From NCBI RefSeq assembly GCF_000521865.1, contig NZ_JAME01000008.1:1-64000 (forward strand): 64,000 nt of DNA, given 5' to 3'. Shown piece after piece: positions 36,069-45,277 of the stretch; within the stretch, counting starts at the first letter, position 1, and each line of letters begins with the position of its first letter. Both the position numbers and the translations under genes were made by a program. The stretch is from Roseivivax isoporae LMG 25204 (GTDB lineage: Bacteria; Pseudomonadota; Alphaproteobacteria; Rhodobacterales; Rhodobacteraceae). The notes under the pieces are model-generated. The model did not search any database. It was not told the origin of the DNA and was given only the letters and a program-made list of their open reading frames with translations.

Positions 36069-36073
36069 CGACC

Positions 36074-37654
36074 CTATGAAGGCGATGACCGAGAGTGCGC
36101 GGGACCCGTCGTCGCTGATGCCGTCGACGTACCACCACGCGTAGCCGTCCGGCGGGACGGCGAGCGCGAAGCACGGTCCTGCAAGATCGCCGCGGCCGCG
36201 TGCGCGCCGGAAAGTGCCGCCATCGGCACCCCCGGGCCCGGGTGCACCCCGCCCCCCGCCAGCACCAGTCCCGGAACCCTGGTCCGGGCCACCGGGCGGG
36301 CGAAGGCCGCCAGTGTCCCGTGCGGGCTCTGCCCGTAGAGGGAACCGGCGCTCCCCGGGAACAGAGCCTCGAAGTCCTCCGGCGTCGTCAACGCGCGCGG
36401 CCCGGGCATCGGCGCCATCCGTGCCCCGAACCGGTCCAGCATTCCAAATGTCCGTGCCTGACATGCCTCGAAAGTCTCCTGCTGCGGGGGGGCGCGGGTG
36501 AGGGGCGCGGCGTTCACGATGATCTCGAAGCGCTCCGCGCCGTCCGCCTGCGGCGCGCCGGTCCGGTCCTCGGCGCAGAGGTAGAGCGTGGGGTCTGGCG
36601 CGATGCGCCCGCGGCCGAGCGCCCGGAACTCGGGTGCCGGATCGTCGCGGAAGAACACGTTGTGGTGCACGATGTCGGGCCCCTGCCAGCGCGCGCGGAA
36701 GCTCCAGACCCGGGCCGAGAGGCTGCGGGCGGCGCGTGCGGGTCCCGGCGCCGCCCGCGCGAGGCCCGGGCCGAGCAGCCCGAGCGCGAGCGCGCGCGGG
36801 TCGCCGTTGAAGACGACCTGCGCCGCGGGCAGGACCCGCCCGTCGGACACTCGCACACCCGTAACGCCGTCGCTGTCCGTGAGGATCCGTTCGGCCCCGG
36901 TGCCGAGCACGAGCTGCCCGCCGCGCTGCTCCACCAGCCCGGCGACCACGCGGGCGAGCCGCGACATGCCGCCCTCGATCGCCCAGACGCCCGACGCCTC
37001 CGCGTGCCAGATCAGCGACAGGAGCGCGGGCGTCGCGCCGGGCAGTCCGCCCACATAGGTGGCGTAGCGCCCGAAGAGCTGCGCGAGCCGCCGGTCGGAG
37101 AAGCTGCACCCGAGGAGCCCCGCGAGGCTCGCCCAGGGGGCCATCTGCAGGGCGAGCCGCGGCCGCGCCGCCACGTGTCGGGCGAGCGCCGTCAGGCTTG
37201 GCTCGGGTGCCTGCATGAAACCGGGCTCGAACCCCTCGAAGAGCGCCCGCGCCCGCGCCGAGAAGGCGCGGAACTGCGCCTCGCCGCGCGGGCCGGCGAA
37301 ATCGCGCACGGCGGCGGCGCTCCGCTCCGGGTCGGCATGGAGGTCGAGCGTGGCGCCATCGGTCCAGAAGTGCCGCGCGAGGATCGGCTGCGGCACGAGG
37401 TTCAGGTGCGCGTCGACGGTGGTGCCCGCGGCCGCGAACAGCGCGTCGAAGACCGGGCGCATGGTCAGAACGGTCGGGCCGGCATCGACGCCGTCGACTT
37501 GCCGCATCTTGCCGCCGGGCGTCGCGTGGCGCTCGACCACGGTGACCGGCAGGCCGGCCGAGGCCAGCCGCAGCGCCGCGGCCAGTCCGCCGATGCCCGC
37601 GCCGATCACGACGACCGGTCCGCCGCGGCCGTTGATGCCCTTGGGGTGCGTCAT
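36074..37654 (-). CDS. crtD: methoxyneurosporene dehydrogenase (C-3,4 desaturase)
   Basis: A 526-residue FAD-dependent carotenoid oxidoreductase of the CrtI/CrtD family. The dinucleotide-binding motif VVVIGAGIGGLAAALRLASAG is at about residues 14-34, followed by RHATPGGKMRQVDG. The C-terminal flavin-binding segment GLVLAGGGVHPGPGVPMAALSGAHAAAAIL is at about 460-490. The last ~35 residues after ILQDRAS look non-homologous (Ser/Arg/Thr-rich) and are read out of frame with crtC, which overlaps here. It reads divergently from crtE; the gap holds two PpsR-type palindromes. The product desaturates C-3,4 in the spheroidene pathway. Confidence 0.92.
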   Translation of the reverse strand: MTHPKGINGRGGPVVVIGAGIGGLAAALRLASAGLPVTVVERHATPGGKMRQVDGVDAGPTVLTMRPVFDALFAAAGTTVDAHLNLVPQPILARHFWTDGATLDLHADPERSAAAVRDFAGPRGEAQFRAFSARARALFEGFEPGFMQAPEPSLTALARHVAARPRLALQMAPWASLAGLLGCSFSDRRLAQLFGRYATYVGGLPGATPALLSLIWHAEASGVWAIEGGMSRLARVVAGLVEQRGGQLVLGTGAERILTDSDGVTGVRVSDGRVLPAAQVVFNGDPRALALGLLGPGLARAAPGPARAARSLSARVWSFRARWQGPDIVHHNVFFRDDPAPEFRALGRGRIAPDPTLYLCAEDRTGAPQADGAERFEIIVNAAPLTRAPPQQETFEACQARTFGMLDRFGARMAPMPGPRALTTPEDFEALFPGSAGSLYGQSPHGTLAAFARPVARTRVPGLVLAGGGVHPGPGVPMAALSGAHAAAAILQDRASRSPSRRTATRGGTSTASATTGPAHSRSSPS

Positions 37655-37684
37655 GTTCGGAATTCTTGACTTGCAGGGGGCGAG

Positions 37685-37702
37685 TGTCCAGTATGATTTA
37701 CA
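37685..37702. promoter_or_regulatory. PpsR/CrtJ-type palindrome 1 (crtD-crtE)
   Basis: TGTCCAGTATGATTTACA fits TGT-N12-ACA, the recognition pattern of the redox/light repressor PpsR (CrtJ). It covers a TATGAT hexamer that could be the -10 of crtE. Binding is inferred from the pattern and the flanking genes, which are known targets in Rhodobacter. Confidence 0.75.
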
Positions 37703-37708
37703 GTATGA

Positions 37709-37726
37709 TGTAATAATTGAATGACA
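37709..37726. promoter_or_regulatory. PpsR/CrtJ-type palindrome 2 (crtD-crtE)
   Basis: TGTAATAATTGAATGACA again fits TGT-N12-ACA and starts 6 bp after the first palindrome. Tandem sites with short spacing allow cooperative binding by two repressor dimers. A 9-bp direct repeat CAGTATGAT (37689 and 37701) runs through both sites. Confidence 0.72.
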
Positions 37727-37752
37727 CCTGCCCTGATCCCGGAGAGCACCGC

Positions 37753-38628
37753 ATGAGCATGTCCGCGCGCATCGACACCGCCATGGGCCGCGCGATCGCG
37801 GCCGGACAGGGCAACGGGCAGGCGCCGCGCCGCCTTGCCGAGGCCCTGGGCTATGCCTGCACGCCCGGCGGCGCGCGCATCCGGCCGACGATCCTGATGT
37901 CGGTTGCCGCGGCCTGCGGCGAGGACCGCCCGGCGCTGACCGACGCGGCCGCCGCCGCGCTCGAGCTCATCCACTGCGCGAGCCTCGTGCACGACGACCT
38001 GCCCTGTTTCGACGACGCGGCGATCCGGCGCGGAAAGCCGTCGGTGCACCGTGCCTACTCGGAACCGCTGGCCGTGCTGGCGGGCGATTCGCTCATCATC
38101 CTCGCCTTCCAGACGCTGGCGCGCGCGGCTGCGGAGGACCCGGCGCGCGCGGTCCAGATCATCGACATCCTCGGCACCCGCACCGGCATGCCGGGGGGCA
38201 TCTGCGCGGGCCAGGGCTGGGAAAGCGAGGAGCGCATCGACCTCACGGCCTACCACCAGGCCAAGACCGGGGCGCTCTTCATCGCGGCGACGCAGATGGG
38301 GGCCGCCGCGGCGGGCCAGGACGCCGAGCCCTGGACAGAGCTCGGCGCCCGCATCGGCGAGGCGTTCCAGGTCGCCGACGACCTGCGCGACGCGCTCGAG
38401 ACGCCCGAGAGCATGGGCAAGCCCGCGGGCCAGGACGACCGTCACGCCCGGCCGAGCGCGGTCGCGGAATACGGCCTGACCGGCGCGGTGCGGCGGCTCA
38501 AGGACATCCTGTCGGGCGCCATCGCGTCGATCCCGTCCTGCCCGGGTGAGGCGCAGCTGGCGCAGATGGTGCGGGCGCAAGCCGAGCGGCTGACGCCGGT
38601 CTTCGCCTCGGACAGCGCGCGGGCCTGA
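37753..38628 (+). CDS. crtE: geranylgeranyl diphosphate synthase
   Basis: A 291-residue trans-prenyltransferase that builds the C20 precursor of carotenoids and the bacteriochlorophyll tail. The first aspartate-rich motif DDLPCFDD is at residues 81-88, and the second is in FQVADDLRDALE; GGARIRP precedes them. The start at 37753 has GGAGAG 6 bp upstream and gives the usual length; an ATG at 37717 lies inside the second PpsR site and is rejected. It is followed after 3 bp by crtF. Confidence 0.93.
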   Translation: MSMSARIDTAMGRAIAAGQGNGQAPRRLAEALGYACTPGGARIRPTILMSVAAACGEDRPALTDAAAAALELIHCASLVHDDLPCFDDAAIRRGKPSVHRAYSEPLAVLAGDSLIILAFQTLARAAAEDPARAVQIIDILGTRTGMPGGICAGQGWESEERIDLTAYHQAKTGALFIAATQMGAAAAGQDAEPWTELGARIGEAFQVADDLRDALETPESMGKPAGQDDRHARPSAVAEYGLTGAVRRLKDILSGAIASIPSCPGEAQLAQMVRAQAERLTPVFASDSARA

Positions 38629-38631
38629 GCC

Positions 38632-39771
38632 ATGGTCGCATCCGTGGATCCGCCGCGCGGCATCGCCCGGAATCGCGTCGGGATCCGCACGCGCATCATG
38701 CGGCTTCTCGCGCGGCCGGGCCTGCAGTCCTGGGCCGCGCGCTTCCCCCTGACCCAGGGCCGCGTGCGGCGCGACGGCGCGGCGCTTTTCGAGATCGTGC
38801 AGGGCTTCGTGGCCAGCCAGGTGCTCATGGCGCTGGTCGAGCTCCGGGTGCTGCACCGTCTGATGGACGGCGCCGCCGATGTCGACGCGCTGGGCGCTGC
38901 GACCGAGGTGCCGCCCGAGCGCATGGGGCAGCTCCTGCAGGCCGCTGCGGCGCTCGGGCTCGCGAAACGCCGGCGGGACGGGCGGTTCCGCATCACCGCG
39001 CGCGGCGCGGCGCTGATCGGCGTGCCGGGGCTCGAGGCGATGATCGACCATCACCGCATCCTCTACCGCGACCTTGCCGACCCGGTCGCGCTCCTGCGCG
39101 GCAGCGCCGAGACCGAGCTCGCGGGCTTCTGGCCCTATGTCTTCGGCGCAGAGGGTGCCCGCGACACGGCGGTCGTGGACCGCTATTCCGATCTCATGGC
39201 GGACAGCCAGGCGCTCGTCGCCGAGGACACGCTGGCCGCGGTGCCCCTGACGCAGATCCGGCACCTGATGGACGTGGGCGGCGGCACCGGGACCTTCGCC
39301 ATCGCGGCGGCGCGCGCCGCGCCCGCGCTCAAGGTGACGCTCGTGGACCTGCCCGCGGTCACCGCCGCCGCCGCCGCGCGGCTCGCGCGCGAGGGTCTGG
39401 GCCACCGCATCGTGCCGGTCGCGGCCTCCTTCCGCGACGAGGCGCTGCCCGAGGGCGCCGACGCGGTGTCGCTGGTCCGCGTGCTCTACGACCACGACGA
39501 CCGCACGGTGCGCGCGCTTCTCGCGCGGGTGCATGCGGCGCTGCCGCCGGGCGGGCTCGTCCTGATCTCGGAACCCATGTCGGGTGGCGCCACGCCCGAT
39601 CGCGCGGGGGACATCTATTACGCCTTCTACACCATGGCCATGCGCACCGGCACCGTGCGGTCGCCCGAGCGCATCGCCCGCCTGCTGCTCGAGGCCGGGT
39701 TCGAGCAGGTGCGCGCCCCGAAACCGCGCCGGAGCTTCGTGACCCGCACCGTCACCGCCCGCCGGCGCTGA
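38632..39771 (+). CDS. crtF: hydroxyneurosporene O-methyltransferase
   Basis: A 379-residue SAM-dependent methyltransferase that methylates the 1-hydroxyl of demethylspheroidene or hydroxyneurosporene. The N-terminal dimerisation/winged-helix region (VASQVLMALVELRVLHRL...LLQAAAALGLAKRR) and the SAM motif VGGGTGTFAIAAARA at about residues 215-229 are clear. It lies between crtE and bchC in the order conserved in Rhodobacterales. The crtEF-bchCXYZ-puf run forms a likely superoperon. Confidence 0.93.
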   Translation: MVASVDPPRGIARNRVGIRTRIMRLLARPGLQSWAARFPLTQGRVRRDGAALFEIVQGFVASQVLMALVELRVLHRLMDGAADVDALGAATEVPPERMGQLLQAAAALGLAKRRRDGRFRITARGAALIGVPGLEAMIDHHRILYRDLADPVALLRGSAETELAGFWPYVFGAEGARDTAVVDRYSDLMADSQALVAEDTLAAVPLTQIRHLMDVGGGTGTFAIAAARAAPALKVTLVDLPAVTAAAAARLAREGLGHRIVPVAASFRDEALPEGADAVSLVRVLYDHDDRTVRALLARVHAALPPGGLVLISEPMSGGATPDRAGDIYYAFYTMAMRTGTVRSPERIARLLLEAGFEQVRAPKPRRSFVTRTVTARRR

Positions 39772-39787
39772 CGGTCTGTCGCAAATC

Positions 39788-39805
39788 TGTCCAGAATCGT
39801 TGACA
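39788..39805. promoter_or_regulatory. PpsR/CrtJ-type palindrome 1 of the bchC promoter
   Basis: TGTCCAGAATCGTTGACA fits TGT-N12-ACA. Its right half contains a perfect -35 hexamer TTGACA (39800-39805), so bound repressor would cover the promoter. Confidence 0.8.
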
Positions 39806-39813
39806 GATCGTTA

Positions 39814-39831
39814 TGTCCATGTAAGCTGACA
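39814..39831. promoter_or_regulatory. PpsR/CrtJ-type palindrome 2 of the bchC promoter
   Basis: TGTCCATGTAAGCTGACA fits TGT-N12-ACA and begins after an 8-bp gap from the first site, the same spacing described for cooperative CrtJ binding at bchC of Rhodobacter capsulatus. Confidence 0.8.
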
Positions 39832-39837
39832 TCAATG

Positions 39838-39855
39838 TGTAAACCCTGCTAGACA
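39838..39855. promoter_or_regulatory. third PpsR/CrtJ-type palindrome of the bchC promoter
   Basis: TGTAAACCCTGCTAGACA also fits TGT-N12-ACA, 6 bp beyond site 2 and on the bchC side of the -35. A third site is additional to the classical pair. It may be a weaker or lower-affinity position. Confidence 0.6.
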
Positions 39856-39919
39856 TATTGCGGTCTCGGATGCCGCAGGACGCAGGGAAACCACGAACGC
39901 CGGAGAGGGAGGAGGAGAC

Positions 39920-40861
39920 ATGCAGACAGCCGCGGTGCTTCTCAACGGGCCGGGCGACCTGTGCGTCGCCGACCTGCGCCTGTCCGATCCCGGGCCCGGC
40001 GACATCGTCGTCGAGATCGCGCATTCCGCCATCTCGACCGGAACGGAAAAGCTGTTCTGGACCGGCGAGATGCCCCCGTTTCCCGGCATGGGCTACCCGC
40101 TCGTCCCCGGCTACGAGGCCGTGGGCGAGGTGGTGGAGGCCGCTGCCGGGACCGGGTTCCGCACCGGCGACCGCGTCTTCGTGCCGGGCGCCAACTGCTA
40201 CCAGGGCGCCTACGGCCTGTTCGGCGGCTCGGCGCGGCGGCTCGTGACCGAGGCGGGCCGGGTGGCGCGCGTCGATGCGGGTCTCGGGCGGGACGGCGCG
40301 CTCCTGGCGCTGGCCGCCACCGCGCGCCATGCCATGGCGGGCCTCGACGCGCGGCTGCCCGACCTCGTCGTCGGGCACGGCGTGCTGGGCCGTCTGCTCG
40401 CGCGCCTCACCATCGCCGCGGGCGGCGACGCCCCCACCGTCTGGGAAACCGATCCCGTCCGCCGCGACGGCGCGGACGGCTACGAGGTGATCGCTCCCGA
40501 GGACGACCCGCGCCGCGACTACCGCGCGATCTACGACGCCTCGGGTGCGCCCGACATGCTCGACACGCTGATCGGGCGCCTCGCCCGCGGCGGCGAGCTG
40601 GTGCTCGCGGGATTCTATGCCCGCCCGCTGAGCTTTGCCTTTCCGCCCGCCTTCATGAAGGAGGCGCGCCTCAGGATCGCGGCCGAGTGGACGAAGCCCG
40701 ACCTCGCGGCCACCCGCGCGCTCATCGAGACCGGGGCGCTGTCGCTCGCCGGGCTCGTGACCCACGACCGCCCCGCCGCCGGCGCGGCGGAGGCCTACCG
40801 GACCGCCTTCGGCGACCCGGCCTGCCTCAAGATGATTCTCGACTGGAAGGACATGGCATGA
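39920..40861 (+). CDS. bchC: 3-hydroxyethyl bacteriochlorophyllide a dehydrogenase
   Basis: A 313-residue medium-chain dehydrogenase-like protein that oxidises the C3 hydroxyethyl group to the acetyl group of bacteriochlorophyllide a. The alcohol-dehydrogenase core is visible ([43 protein letters not shown], and the nucleotide region [16 protein letters not shown]). The ribosome site is GGAGGAGGAG. Its TGA overlaps the bchX ATG (ATGA). It follows a 148-bp promoter region with three PpsR-type sites. Confidence 0.95.
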   Translation: MQTAAVLLNGPGDLCVADLRLSDPGPGDIVVEIAHSAISTGTEKLFWTGEMPPFPGMGYPLVPGYEAVGEVVEAAAGTGFRTGDRVFVPGANCYQGAYGLFGGSARRLVTEAGRVARVDAGLGRDGALLALAATARHAMAGLDARLPDLVVGHGVLGRLLARLTIAAGGDAPTVWETDPVRRDGADGYEVIAPEDDPRRDYRAIYDASGAPDMLDTLIGRLARGGELVLAGFYARPLSFAFPPAFMKEARLRIAAEWTKPDLAATRALIETGALSLAGLVTHDRPAAGAAEAYRTAFGDPACLKMILDWKDMA

Positions 40862-41862
40862 AGGACGACGTCCCGAACCTGAAGGACTTCGACCGCCGCC
40901 TGCGCGAGGAGGCGCACGAGGACCTCGCCGACGTGATCGCCGACGAGGAGCCGAAGAAGAAGACGCAGATCATCGCGATCTACGGCAAGGGCGGCATCGG
41001 CAAGTCCTTCACGCTGGCCAATCTCAGCCACATGATGGCCGAGCAGGGCAAGCGCGTGCTGCTGATCGGCTGCGACCCGAAATCCGACACGACCTCGCTG
41101 CTGTTCGGCGGCAAGGCCTGTCCCACGATCATCGAGACCTCGACCCGCAAGAAGCTTGCCGGCGAGGAGGTGAAGATCGGCGATGTCTGCTTCAAGCGGG
41201 GCGGCGTCTTCGCGATGGAGCTCGGCGGGCCCGAGGTCGGCCGCGGCTGCGGCGGGCGCGGCATCATCCACGGCTTCGAACTGCTCGAGAAGCTGGGCTT
41301 CCACGACTGGGATTTCGACTACGTGCTGCTCGACTTCCTGGGCGACGTGGTCTGCGGCGGCTTCGGCCTGCCCATCGCCCGCGACATGGCGCAGAAGGTG
41401 ATCCTCGTCGGGTCGAACGACCTGCAGTCGCTCTACGTCGCCAACAACGTCTGTTCGGCGGTGGAATATTTCCGCCGTCTCGGGGGCAATGTCGGCGTCG
41501 CGGGCCTCGTGGTGAACAAGGACGACGGATCGGGCGAGGCGCATGCCTTCGCCGAGGCGGCCGGAATCCCGGTCCTGGCCTCGATCCCGGCCGACGACGA
41601 CCTGCGGAAGAAGTCGGCAAACTACCAGATCGTCGGCACCGGGGCGAGCCCGTGGGGCGCGCTCTTCGCCGGGCTCGGAGAGGCCGTGGCGGGGGCACCG
41701 CCGGTGCGCCCGACGCCCCTGAGCCAGGACGAGCTGCTCGACCTCTTCGACGGGTCGGATACCGGGGCAGGCGTGGTCCTGGAGCCCGCGACGGACGCGG
41801 ACATGCGCGGCAAGCACGCCGCGGCGCGGCCGTCGCTCGAGGTGATCTACGACGAGGCATGA
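40858..41862 (+). CDS. bchX: chlorophyllide reductase iron protein (subunit X)
   Basis: A 334-residue nitrogenase-like Fe protein that passes electrons to BchYZ for reduction of the chlorin B ring. The P-loop GKGGIGKS is at residues 44-51, switch and metal regions [24 protein letters not shown] and [12 protein letters not shown] carry the two 4Fe-4S cysteines. It forms a homodimer with ATP. The start overlaps the bchC stop; an ATG of another possible frame for bchY overlaps its own stop. Confidence 0.97.
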   Translation: MKDDVPNLKDFDRRLREEAHEDLADVIADEEPKKKTQIIAIYGKGGIGKSFTLANLSHMMAEQGKRVLLIGCDPKSDTTSLLFGGKACPTIIETSTRKKLAGEEVKIGDVCFKRGGVFAMELGGPEVGRGCGGRGIIHGFELLEKLGFHDWDFDYVLLDFLGDVVCGGFGLPIARDMAQKVILVGSNDLQSLYVANNVCSAVEYFRRLGGNVGVAGLVVNKDDGSGEAHAFAEAAGIPVLASIPADDDLRKKSANYQIVGTGASPWGALFAGLGEAVAGAPPVRPTPLSQDELLDLFDGSDTGAGVVLEPATDADMRGKHAAARPSLEVIYDEA

Positions 41863-41871
41863 CGACGAGGG

Positions 41872-41919
41872 CCGGGGGCTCCGCCCCCGGACCCCCGGGA
41901 TATTTGGACCAAGAAGAAG
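41872..41919 (+). repeat. intergenic hairpin-plus-tail element, copy 1
   Basis: An 8-bp stem CCGGGGGC/GCCCCCGG with a 3-nt loop is followed 3 bp later by CCCGGGATATTT and then CCAAGAAGAAG. The same design recurs at 51012, where the stem sequence differs but pairing and tail are kept. Its place between bchX and bchY means it could affect mRNA processing or folding within the operon. Confidence 0.7.
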
Positions 41920-41930
41920 CTGGGGCGGAC

Positions 41931-43466
41931 GTGACCGAGGACGCGAGACACGACGAGACCGAAGCGGCCGGGGCCGCGCAGCCTGCGCCGGTGGACGGCC
42001 TCGGCTGCCATTCGGGGGCGGAGTTCGAGGCGGCGGCGCGCGCGGCGGGCCAGTCGGGGCTGCTCGACCGTTATGCCGAGGACTATCCCAAGGGCCCGCA
42101 CGACAAGCCGCAGAGCATGTGCCCGGCCTTCGGGTCGCTGCGCGTGGGGCTGCGCATGAAGCGGGTCGCGACGGTGCTGTCGGGATCGGCCTGCTGCGTC
42201 TACGGGCTGACCTTCGTGTCGCATTTCTACGGCGCGCGGCGCTCGGTCGGCTACGTCCCGTTCTCGTCGGAGACGCTGGTGACCGGCAAGCTCTTCGAGG
42301 ACATCCGCGAGGCGGTGCACGAGCTCGCCGACCCGGCGCGGCTCGACGCCATCGTGGTGACGAATCTCTGCGTGCCGACCGCCTCCGGCGTGCCCTTGCG
42401 GCTGCTGCCGAAGGAGATCGACGGCGTGCGGGTGGTGGGGATCGACGTGCCGGGCTTCGGCGTGCCGACCCATGCGGAGGCCAAGGACGTGCTGGCGGGC
42501 GCCATGCTCGACTATGCCCGCGCCGAGATCGAGGCGGGCCCGGTGGCCGCCCCCGAGACGCGGGTGTCGGACCGCCCGACGGTGACGCTCCTCGGCGAGA
42601 TGTTCCCGGCCGATCCCATGACCATCGGCGCGATGCTGGCGCCGCTCGGGCTTGCCGCGGGGCCGGTGGTGCCGGCGCGCGAGTGGCGCGAGCTCTACGC
42701 CGCGCTCGATTGCGGGGCGGTGGCGGCGATCCATCCCTTCTACACCGCCTCGGTGCGCGTCTTCGAGGCGGCGGGACGGCCGGTGATCGGCTCGGCCCCG
42801 GTGGGTGCCGAGGGCACGGCCGCGTGGCTCGCCGCGGTGGCGGACGCGTTCGGGCTGCCGGCCGCCCGGCTGGCCGCGGCGCAGAACGCGGTGCTGCCGG
42901 CGATCCGCGCAGGCCTTGCCGCGGCGCCGGTCACGGGACGCGTCACGCTCTCGGGCTACGAGGGATCCGAACTGCTGGTGGCGCGGCTCCTGATCGAGAG
43001 CGGCGCGGACGTGCCCTACGTGGGCACCGCCTGCGCGCGCTCGCCCTGGTCGGCGGAGGATGCCGCCTGGCTCGAGGCGCAGGGCTGCCGGGTGCGGTTC
43101 CGGGCCTCGCTCGAGGACGACATCGGCGCCATGGACCTGCACGCCCCGGACCTCGCCATCGGCACGACCCCGGTGGTGCAGGCGGCCAAGGAGCGCGGGA
43201 TCCCGGGGCTCTACTACACGAACCTGATCTCGGCGCGGCCGCTCATGGGGCCAGCGGGGGCCGGGTCGCTCGCCGAGGTGGTCAATGCCGCGATCGCGGG
43301 GCGCGCGCGGATGGACCGGATGCGCGCCTTCTTCGAGGGCGTGGGCCGGGGCGACACCGCGGGCATCTGGCAGGGCGCGCCGAACCTGCGCCCCGATTTC
43401 CGCGCGCAGCACCAGAAGAAGCTCGACAAGGCCGCCAAGGCCCGCAAGGCGCAGGAGATGATCTGA
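41931..43466 (+). CDS. bchY: chlorophyllide reductase subunit Y
   Basis: A 511-residue nitrogenase MoFe-alpha-like subunit (about 490-500 in relatives). Cysteine-bearing motifs are LGCHSG near the N-terminus, [31 protein letters not shown] and [13 protein letters not shown], which hold the inter-subunit iron-sulfur cluster. With BchZ it reduces chlorophyllide. I chose GTG 41931 ([10 protein letters not shown]...) because the frame upstream to ATG 41859 reads through the dispersed repeat. The upstream ATG would overlap the bchX stop and remains an alternative, so the start is uncertain. The C-terminus is Lys-rich and ends at the ATG of a short overlapping frame. Confidence 0.93.
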   Translation: MTEDARHDETEAAGAAQPAPVDGLGCHSGAEFEAAARAAGQSGLLDRYAEDYPKGPHDKPQSMCPAFGSLRVGLRMKRVATVLSGSACCVYGLTFVSHFYGARRSVGYVPFSSETLVTGKLFEDIREAVHELADPARLDAIVVTNLCVPTASGVPLRLLPKEIDGVRVVGIDVPGFGVPTHAEAKDVLAGAMLDYARAEIEAGPVAAPETRVSDRPTVTLLGEMFPADPMTIGAMLAPLGLAAGPVVPAREWRELYAALDCGAVAAIHPFYTASVRVFEAAGRPVIGSAPVGAEGTAAWLAAVADAFGLPAARLAAAQNAVLPAIRAGLAAAPVTGRVTLSGYEGSELLVARLLIESGADVPYVGTACARSPWSAEDAAWLEAQGCRVRFRASLEDDIGAMDLHAPDLAIGTTPVVQAAKERGIPGLYYTNLISARPLMGPAGAGSLAEVVNAAIAGRARMDRMRAFFEGVGRGDTAGIWQGAPNLRPDFRAQHQKKLDKAAKARKAQEMI

Positions 43467-43566
43467 TGGGCGCGCGGGACGGCATCACGGAAACCCGGAA
43501 CGGCGCGGCGCCGGTCGCGACGGTTCCGGCAGGCAGGGCCCCCGACGGGATGCGGGAGGGCGCCCA

Positions 43567-45030
43567 ATGCTGATCCAGGACCATGACCGGGCCGGCGGCT
43601 ACTGGGGGGCGGTCTATGCCTTCTGCGCCGTGAAGGGCCTGCAGGTGGTGATCGACGGCCCCGTGGGCTGCGAGAACCTGCCGGTGACCTCGGTCCTGCA
43701 CTATACCGACGCACTGCCGCCGCACGAGTTGCCCATCGTGGTGACCGGGCTCGGCGAGGAGGAGCTCGGCCGCGACGGCACCGAGGGCGCCATGAAGCGT
43801 GCCTGGGAATGCCTCGACCCCGCCCTGCCGGCGGTGGTCGTGACCGGGTCCATCGCCGAGATGATCGGCGGCGGGGTCACGCCCGAGGGCACCTCGATCC
43901 AGCGGTTCCTGCCGCGCACCATCGACGAGGACCAGTGGCAGGCGGCCGACCGGGCGATGACCTGGTGCTTCACCGAGTGGGGCCAGACCAAGGGCCGCAT
44001 GCCGCCCGAGAAGGCGCGGGAACCGGGGGCGCCGCCGCGCGTCAACATCCTCGGGCCCATGTACGGCACCTTCAACATGCCGTCGGACCTGGCCGAGATC
44101 CGGCGCCTGGTCGAGGGGATCGGCGCCGAGGTCAACATGGTGATGCCGCTCGGTGCCCACCTCGCGGAGATGCGCAACCTCGTGAACGCGGACGCCAACG
44201 TGGTCATGTACCGCGAGTTCGGCCGCGGGCTCGCCGAGGTGCTGGGCAAGCCCTACCTGCAGGCACCCATCGGGATGGAGAGCACGACGCTTTTCCTGCG
44301 CAGGCTGGGCGAGATCCTAGGCCTCGATCCCGAACCCTTCATCGAGCGCGAGAAGCATTCGACGCTGAAGCCCGTCTGGGACCTGTGGCGGTCGGTGACG
44401 CAGGATTTCTTTGCCACGGCGAGCTTCGGGATCGTGGCGAACGAGACCTATGCGCGCGGCATCCGCAACTATCTCGAGACCGACCTCGGCCTGCCTTGCG
44501 TCTTTTCGGTGGCGCGCGTCGCCGGGGCCAAGACCGACAACGACGCGGTCCGCGCGATGATCGCCGAGCGCCGGCCGCTGATCGTCATGGGGTCGATCAA
44601 CGAGAAGATGTACCTCGCCGAGACCGCGCAGGGGCACGGGCCGAAGCCCGCCTTCATCCCCGCAAGCTTTCCCGGCGCGGCGATCCGGCGGCACACCGGC
44701 ACGCCGTTCATGGGCTATGCCGGCGCCACCTACCTCCTGCAGGAGGTGTGCAACGGGCTTTTCGATGCGCTCTTCCACATCCTGCCGCTCGGCACCGCGA
44801 TGGATGCGGGCGACGCGACGCCGACGCCGCTGCGCCGCGACATGGCGTGGGATGCCGACGCGCAGGCCGAGCTCGACCGGATCGTGGCACGCCACCCGGT
44901 GCTGACCCGGATTTCCGCCGCGAAACAGCTGCGCGACGCCGCCGAGGCGTCCGCGCTCAGACAAGGGGCCGAGCGCGTCGTGCGCGAGACCGTGCTGGCC
45001 CTCGAGACCAACCAGGGAGGACGTTCATGA
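43567..45030 (+). CDS. bchZ: chlorophyllide reductase subunit Z
   Basis: A 487-residue nitrogenase beta-like subunit, partner of BchY. The segments [40 protein letters not shown] and the C-terminal PCP-like helical region ([34 protein letters not shown]) are typical. Length matches relatives (about 490). Exactly 100 bp separate it from bchY, and its TGA overlaps the pufQ ATG, placing puf genes in the same superoperon. Confidence 0.96.
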   Translation: MLIQDHDRAGGYWGAVYAFCAVKGLQVVIDGPVGCENLPVTSVLHYTDALPPHELPIVVTGLGEEELGRDGTEGAMKRAWECLDPALPAVVVTGSIAEMIGGGVTPEGTSIQRFLPRTIDEDQWQAADRAMTWCFTEWGQTKGRMPPEKAREPGAPPRVNILGPMYGTFNMPSDLAEIRRLVEGIGAEVNMVMPLGAHLAEMRNLVNADANVVMYREFGRGLAEVLGKPYLQAPIGMESTTLFLRRLGEILGLDPEPFIEREKHSTLKPVWDLWRSVTQDFFATASFGIVANETYARGIRNYLETDLGLPCVFSVARVAGAKTDNDAVRAMIAERRPLIVMGSINEKMYLAETAQGHGPKPAFIPASFPGAAIRRHTGTPFMGYAGATYLLQEVCNGLFDALFHILPLGTAMDAGDATPTPLRRDMAWDADAQAELDRIVARHPVLTRISAAKQLRDAAEASALRQGAERVVRETVLALETNQGGRS

Positions 45031-45245
45031 CCGACTTCACCTCGAACGCACCGCGCCGCCGCACCACCCGCCGCGGATCCGAGTTCCTGTTCTATTTCAG
45101 CCTGATCTTCGTGCTGGCGATCCCGTTCGTCACCGCGAGCTGGCTGCTCGACGTGTTCCAGAAGCAGACGCTCAACCTGCACGGGCCGCTCGCCCGGGCT
45201 TGGGCCGAAGCGGACCGGATCACGCCCATCCTGTTCTCGGCCTGA
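45027..45245 (+). CDS. pufQ: PufQ protein
   Basis: A 72-residue protein with a basic N-terminus ([11 protein letters not shown]) and one membrane segment ([22 protein letters not shown]), as in PufQ of Rhodobacter, where it promotes bacteriochlorophyll synthesis or trafficking. The ATG overlaps the bchZ stop. The family is short and variable, so membership rests on topology, the WLLDV motif and the conserved bchZ-pufQ-pufB order. Confidence 0.88.
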   Translation: MTDFTSNAPRRRTTRRGSEFLFYFSLIFVLAIPFVTASWLLDVFQKQTLNLHGPLARAWAEADRITPILFSA

Positions 45246-45277
45246 AAGGGCCGGGCAAAGAGACTGGCCGCCCCTGT

